Assembly (NCBI RefSeq): GCF_007859955.1
Contig: NZ_SJPR01000003.1
Location: forward strand, 1 to 64,000
Direction: 5' to 3'
Origin: Botrimarina colliarenosi
GTDB lineage: Bacteria > Planctomycetota > Planctomycetia > Pirellulales > Lacipirellulaceae
DNA: 64,000 nt
The notes beneath the pieces were generated by a model. It had not been told where the DNA came from. It was given only the letters and a program-made list of their open reading frames with translations, and made no database searches. The stretch's first letter is position 1, and each line of letters begins with the position of its first letter. The position numbers and the translations under genes were made by a program. Positions 60,307 to 64,000 of the stretch are shown piece by piece.

Positions 60307-60657
60307 ATGAGTGACGCTGGTTTCTATGCGTTGGCTTACGCACCCGGTCTCATCACTCTCGGTGTGCTAATCGCGATGATGTTCAAGCAAGGGCGTGTCA
60401 GTTGGTCACTGGGCTGTGCGATGGTCGGTTGCTTGCTTGCTGCGTCGTCGCCGTGGATCCTCTTCTGGTTTACGTGGAATATCCTCGAAGTCCACACGGC
60501 CAACTTCGGCGCCGCAGCTCTTGAGTTTGCCCAACCTATTATCACCCCGATGGGGGCAGGTCTCGGCGCTCTCGTTGGTAGCGCAATTGGCTCGGCGATC
60601 GATGGTCCTAGTGACGCCAACGCGGACGAAAGGGGCGATTTGCCACCGATTATGTAA
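60307..60657 (+). CDS. small membrane protein, unknown
   Basis: The ATG at 60307 is 3 bp after the fusA stop. The 116-residue protein has hydrophobic helices at about 8-26 and 36-58 and a third Gly/Ala-rich one (about 80-97, MGAGLGALVGSAIGSAI). No motif is recognised. It is likely co-transcribed with fusA and stands where tuf or rpsJ would be expected. Confidence 0.55.
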   Translation: MSDAGFYALAYAPGLITLGVLIAMMFKQGRVSWSLGCAMVGCLLAASSPWILFWFTWNILEVHTANFGAAALEFAQPIITPMGAGLGALVGSAIGSAIDGPSDANADERGDLPPIM

Positions 60658-61148
60658 GTAGTGCTTCGGATGGAGAGCCCTAAGCGCCAGCGCCGGGAGT
60701 GAACCCGGTAATCAGCTCGCCAACAGTGTACCCGCGTTCACTGACGGCGATCGCGATTAGGGCTCCCGATTTGTCGGAGAATCAAATTTTGAAGTGGAAA
60801 CCCACTCTCGGAACGGAGGGGTGAGCCGGTGTTGCGGGGTTCCAAATGACGAATTCAGCCACCAATCCGGCTGGCCCGGTCACGGTGGGTTTGCCGGGGG
60901 CGCCGAGGATTCTTCGCCCCGGCGCGGATAACTTGCCGATTTCCACCTGACCCCGTTGACACCCGAGGCGAGGGCCCCTAACCTTTGCGATTCTCCGCCC
61001 AGCGCGGCGGGGACAGTAGGGGGGCGGCTCGCCGATCCCCTCGCTGAATCGCCAGCGGCCCGCCCTCGGTAGTTGCGACGGGCCTTCGAGAAGTCTGGCT
61101 CACAAATTAGCTAAGCAATCCCCGCCAGGGGTACGGAGAAGTGTCGTC
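60658..61148. other. control region of the S10 ribosomal genes
   Basis: This 491-bp spacer holds no gene. Its right part contains the promoter at 60956-60984. The 164-bp leader from there to rpsJ could hold an L4-type regulatory RNA, but no conserved fold is recognised. Confidence 0.45.
60956..60984 (+). promoter_or_regulatory. promoter of the rpsJ operon
   Basis: TTGACA (60956-60961), 17 bp, TAACCT (60979-60984): near-consensus -35 and optimal spacing, upstream of rpsJ and in a gene-free stretch. Confidence 0.65.
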
Positions 61149-61466
61149 GTGGCGAAAGAGGTAATCCGCATCCGCATGGAAGCGTACGACCACTCGGTCT
61201 TGGACCAGAGTGCCGCCGATATCGTCGACACCGCCAAGCGGACCAGCTCGGTCGTGCACGGCCCGATTCCCTTGCCGACGCGGATTGAGCGTTACACGGT
61301 CATCCGTGGACCGCACATCGATAAGAAGTCGCGTCAGCAGTTTGAGATCCGCACGCACAAGCGGCTCATCGACATTGTCGAGGCGACCGCCAAGACGATC
61401 GAGGCTCTCAACAAGCTCAGCTTGCCTGCCGGCGTCGATATCAAGATCAAAGCGACCGCCGGCTGA
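61149..61466 (+). CDS. rpsJ: 30S ribosomal protein S10
   Basis: The GTG-started 105-residue protein has [36 protein letters not shown] and [11 protein letters not shown], all family hallmarks. S10 is in the 30S head and, with NusB, acts in antitermination. It opens the S10 operon. Confidence 0.96.
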   Translation: MAKEVIRIRMEAYDHSVLDQSAADIVDTAKRTSSVVHGPIPLPTRIERYTVIRGPHIDKKSRQQFEIRTHKRLIDIVEATAKTIEALNKLSLPAGVDIKIKATAG

Positions 61467-61476
61467 CGCTAGCGGT

Positions 61477-61530
61477 GGCTGAGGGCCGTGTGGCCCGAAG
61501 CCCTGAGGCCCGAGGCCTGAATCCTTAAGT
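61477..61530. repeat. AGGCC-word spacer before rplC
   Basis: GGCTGAGGGCCGTGTGGCCC followed by CCTGAGGCCCGAGGCCTGAA makes several short overlapping palindromes. The words match the nusG-rplK spacer at 44787. Confidence 0.6.
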
Positions 61531-61661
61531 ATGCCTGGAAGCAAGCCGGGTAAGCCGCCCTGAGGGGCGCGTCTCCCGGCTGCGACTGACCCCACATCGA
61601 ACCACCGGCCGACCGCCCCGTCGCATTGCGACTAGCGGAGGCCCTGCCGACTGACTTCCCT

Positions 61662-62378
61662 ATGTCTGTCAATGCTCCTACCGCCGGAATCCTGGGCCGC
61701 AAGGTCGGGATGACCCAGGTCTTTGACGAGTCCGGCTCCGTGGTTCCTGTGACGGTTGTTCAGGCCGGTCCTTGCCATGTCTTGCAGGTGAGGACGCTCG
61801 ACCGCGACGGTTACGAAGCGGTCCAGATCGGCTTTCTCGATAAGCCGCGTCGCCTGGCGAGCCGGAGCGAGCGGGGCCATGTCGCCAAGCTCGAGAGCAA
61901 GCGTTCTAAGAAGCGCGCCGAGGGCGGCGTTGAGTCGCCCGTGAAGGCGGGTTGCGAGCCCAAGCGGTTGGTCCGCGAGTTCCGTGCGACGGCTGCCGGT
62001 TTTGCCGGTGGCGTCGAGGTCGGCGGCGAGATCACCGTGGCGTCGCTCGAAGGGGTCGCCCGGGTCGATGTGACGTCGACGAGCAAGGGTCGCGGCTTCT
62101 CCGGCGCCATGCGGCGGCATAACTTTGCCGGCCAGCGTGCGACGCACGGTGTCAAGAAGTGCCACCGCCACATGGGCGGGACGGGCTGCAGCACCTACCC
62201 GGGCCGTGTCTTCAAGGGCAAGAAGATGGCGGGTCAGTACGGCGCCGCCCGGACGACCGTCCGCAATCAAAAGCTCGTTGCCGTCGACACCGAGAACAAT
62301 CTGCTGCTCGTCCGGGGCGCGATCCCGGGCCACAAGGGGACCTTCGTGGTCGTCCGCACCGCCAACATGTTGAAGTAG
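61662..62378 (+). CDS. rplC: 50S ribosomal protein L3
   Basis: From ATG 61662 the 238-residue protein has AGILGRKVGMTQVFDESG, the central extension GRGFSGAMRRHNFAGQRATH and KGKKMAGQYGAARTTVRN. It is about 30 residues longer than E. coli, with extra sequence around KRSKKRAEGGVESPVKAG. It lines the peptidyl transferase approach. There is a 195-bp gap after rpsJ. Confidence 0.95.
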   Translation: MSVNAPTAGILGRKVGMTQVFDESGSVVPVTVVQAGPCHVLQVRTLDRDGYEAVQIGFLDKPRRLASRSERGHVAKLESKRSKKRAEGGVESPVKAGCEPKRLVREFRATAAGFAGGVEVGGEITVASLEGVARVDVTSTSKGRGFSGAMRRHNFAGQRATHGVKKCHRHMGGTGCSTYPGRVFKGKKMAGQYGAARTTVRNQKLVAVDTENNLLLVRGAIPGHKGTFVVVRTANMLK

Positions 62379-62383
62379 TCGAG

Positions 62384-62457
62384 GAGCGATCGACTGCCAG
62401 CGGTCAGCTGGCGGTTGTCGTCGCTTGTTGATCGCTGACCGCTGATAGCTGACAGCT
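62384..62457. repeat. GCTGACCGCT-word inverted repeat before rplD
   Basis: AGCGGTCAGC (62399-62408) and GCTGACCGCT (62434-62443) are perfect inverses. AGCGATC and GATCGCT extend the arms. The right arm continues GATAGCTGACAGCT to 6 bp before the rplD ATG. Confidence 0.85.
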
Positions 62458-62462
62458 CTCCT

Positions 62463-63128
62463 ATGCCAAAACTCACCATTCACGACCGCAAAGGCGCCAA
62501 GGTCGGCACTTACAGTGTCGAGGCCGAAGACTTTGCTCCGTCGATCAACAAGCAGCTGCTGCACGACGCCGTGGTGATGTACCAGGCCAACCTGCGGCAG
62601 GGCACGCACCAGACCAAGACCCGTGGTCAGGTCGCCGGCTCGACCAAGAAGCTCTACCGCCAGAAGGGGACGGGCAACGCCCGCGCCGGTGGCAAGCGTT
62701 CGGGCACGCGTCGCGGTGGTGGTCACATTATGGCGATCAAGCCGCGTGACTACAGCTACCGCATGCCGCGGAAGGCCCTGCAGCTCGCGACGCGGATGGC
62801 CCTGGCGACAAAGGTGGCCGACGACGAGCTGGTGGTGATCGACGAGCTGTCGTTCGACTCCCCCAAGACCAGCGACATGGCGGGCCTCATCAAGGCTCTC
62901 GGTTGCGACGGCAGCTCGCTGCTGATCACGACGAGCGGCCTCGACGCAAACGTTTACAAGAGCGCCCGCAACCTGCCGCGAGTGGCGGTGTCGCCGGCGT
63001 CGGACCTCAACGCCCTGTGCCTTCTGAAGGCGAAGCGGCTGTTGATCACGAAGGCCGCCCTTGACCTGCTCAAGGAACAGGCCGCCAAGCACAAGAAGCC
63101 CGCGAAGGAAGAGGCGCCCGCCAGCTGA
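62463..63128 (+). CDS. rplD: 50S ribosomal protein L4
   Basis: The 221-residue protein has LLHDAVVMYQANLRQGTHQT, then RGQVAGSTKKLYRQKGTGNA, RAGGKRSGTRRGGG and a normal C-terminal domain ending in a basic, Ala-rich tail. L4 lines the exit tunnel and often represses the S10 operon. No Shine-Dalgarno: the start is preceded by CAGCTCTCCT from the repeat arm. Confidence 0.95.
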   Translation: MPKLTIHDRKGAKVGTYSVEAEDFAPSINKQLLHDAVVMYQANLRQGTHQTKTRGQVAGSTKKLYRQKGTGNARAGGKRSGTRRGGGHIMAIKPRDYSYRMPRKALQLATRMALATKVADDELVVIDELSFDSPKTSDMAGLIKALGCDGSSLLITTSGLDANVYKSARNLPRVAVSPASDLNALCLLKAKRLLITKAALDLLKEQAAKHKKPAKEEAPAS

Positions 63129-63168
63129 CGTCGCGACCAGCCCGCCGGCCCCGCCGACGGATCGTTCG

Positions 63169-63196
63169 ATTGCTAACGGCTAACCGCTCACAGCTC
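63169..63196. repeat. single short-word arm before rplW
   Basis: GATTGCTAACGGCTAACCGC and then TCACAGCTCC repeat the GCTAACCGC and CAGCTC words of the neighbouring spacers and end 2 bp before the rplW ATG. A similar AACCGCTACCAAGCTAACCG run lies before rplB (63565-63586). Confidence 0.6.
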
Positions 63197-63198
63197 CT

Positions 63199-63513
63199 AT
63201 GCCACGCCATATACCGCAGAAAACGTCGCTCACGCTCGAGCCGCACCAGGTGATCCTGAAGCCGTTGGTGACGGAGAAGGGCGTGCACCGCTCGACGCGT
63301 CACAACGCTTACGCGTTCGAAGTGAACAAGCTGGCGACCAAGATTGACGTCCGCAACGCGATCGAAAAGCTCTTCGACGTGAAGGTCGTGAAGGTCGCGA
63401 CGCAGAATCGCAAGGGCAAGACGCGTCGCACGCGTTTCCGGCTCGGCCAGACCTCCGACTGGAAGAAGGCGATTGTGACGCTGCACGACGACAACCGCAT
63501 CGATTTCTTCTGA
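63199..63513 (+). CDS. rplW: 50S ribosomal protein L23
   Basis: The 104-residue protein has LKPLVTEKGVHRSTRHNAYAF, IDVRNAIEKLFDVKVVKVAT and RKGKTRRTRFRLGQTSDWKK. It is at the tunnel exit, where signal recognition particle and trigger factor dock. The length is normal. Confidence 0.95.
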   Translation: MPRHIPQKTSLTLEPHQVILKPLVTEKGVHRSTRHNAYAFEVNKLATKIDVRNAIEKLFDVKVVKVATQNRKGKTRRTRFRLGQTSDWKKAIVTLHDDNRIDFF

Positions 63514-63598
63514 GATACGCCTGAACCGTCGATCGTGAGCCGCGTGCTGACGACTGCCAAGAGCCAACCGCTACCAAGCTAACCGCGAACAGATTGCC

Positions 63599-64000
63599 AT
63601 GGGCATTCGAGTCTACAAGCCGACCACCGCCGGGCGCCGCAACGCCTCGGTGAGTGACTTCAAGGAGCTGACTCCCGGCGCCAAGCCGGAGAAGTCGCTG
63701 CTGCGTCCGCTCCACAAGAAGGGTGGCCGCAACAACCAGGGCGTCATCACTTGCCGTCACCGCGGCGGCGGCCACAAGCGTCGTTACCGGCTGATCGACT
63801 TCCGCCGCAACAAAGACGGGATGGTCGCCGAGGTGGATTCGATCCAATACGACCCCAACCGGTCGGCGCGGATCGCCCTGCTGAAGTACGAGGACGGCGA
63901 GAAGCGTTACATCATCGCCCCGGTCGGCCTGACGGCTGGCGACAAGGTGGTGTCGGGTGAGGACGCTCCGCCGAAGGTGGGCAACTGCCTGCCGCTGTCG
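63599..64000 (+). CDS. rplB: 50S ribosomal protein L2, 5' part
   Basis: The frame starts ATG 63599 and runs off the window. It has [40 protein letters not shown] and [17 protein letters not shown], the conserved first half of L2. L2 is essential for peptidyl transfer and subunit joining. It is the fifth gene of the S10 operon in the standard order. Confidence 0.95.
   Translation, partial: MGIRVYKPTTAGRRNASVSDFKELTPGAKPEKSLLRPLHKKGGRNNQGVITCRHRGGGHKRRYRLIDFRRNKDGMVAEVDSIQYDPNRSARIALLKYEDGEKRYIIAPVGLTAGDKVVSGEDAPPKVGNCLPLS

Overview
The window is a GC-rich chromosomal segment of a planctomycete, most likely of the order Pirellulales. That placement is an inference. It rests on PEP-CTERM tails on secreted proteins, a CSASR-type sulfatase, plant-type DapB, Uma2 and GxxExxY proteins, weak use of Shine-Dalgarno sequences, and the gene order phoH-HD hydrolase-ybeY-corC. 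No rRNA, replication origin or CRISPR array is visible. Five tRNA genes are present.

Layout. (1) 1-1400: mobile DNA, with two truncated IS remnants and one complete IS5-type element with matched inverted ends and CTAG flanks. (2) 1.4-14 kb: leftward housekeeping genes: a deacetylase-like hydrolase, corC, ybeY, a 7TM-HD hydrolase, phoH, cdsA, uppS, purA, a toxin-antitoxin pair and sppA. (3) 14-38.6 kb: mixed genes, including rdgB, a protein-arginine deiminase homologue, gyrA, a metalloprotease and a sulfatase, the lysine genes dapA-dapD-dapB, a nickel superoxide dismutase, a glycosyltransferase and glgC, plus several unrecognised proteins. (4) 39-64 kb: the transcription/translation supercluster, read rightward: a helix-turn-helix/sigma-70 fusion, tRNA-Thr, Tyr, Gly and Thr, tuf, tRNA-Trp, secE, nusG, rplK, rplA, rplJ, rplL, rpoB, rpoC, rpsL, rpsG, fusA, rpsJ, rplC, rplD, rplW and the start of rplB.

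The most unusual signal is in the spacers. Genes of the ribosomal and RNA polymerase cluster are usually tightly packed; here they are separated by 70-540 bp, and much of that space is inverted repeats built from short repeated words. One such element, between rpoB and rpoC, carries a complete GxxExxY gene between purine-rich and pyrimidine-rich arms. A second, between dapA and dapD, has the same arms and what look like the fused ends of the same gene, so it reads as an internally deleted derivative. Others sit between dapD and dapB, between two tRNAs, between rpsG and fusA, immediately upstream of rpsG, rplD and rplW, and apparently in frame inside fusA. A separate family of double palindromes (arms that pair with each other and with themselves) occurs at 9.5, 15.6, 24.4 and 31.2 kb.

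The genes cover membrane lipid and wall precursor supply (uppS, cdsA), RNA and ribosome maturation (ybeY, phoH), lysine/diaminopimelate synthesis, glycogen synthesis, and the core transcription and translation apparatus. All family assignments were made by reading motifs; no database search was run.
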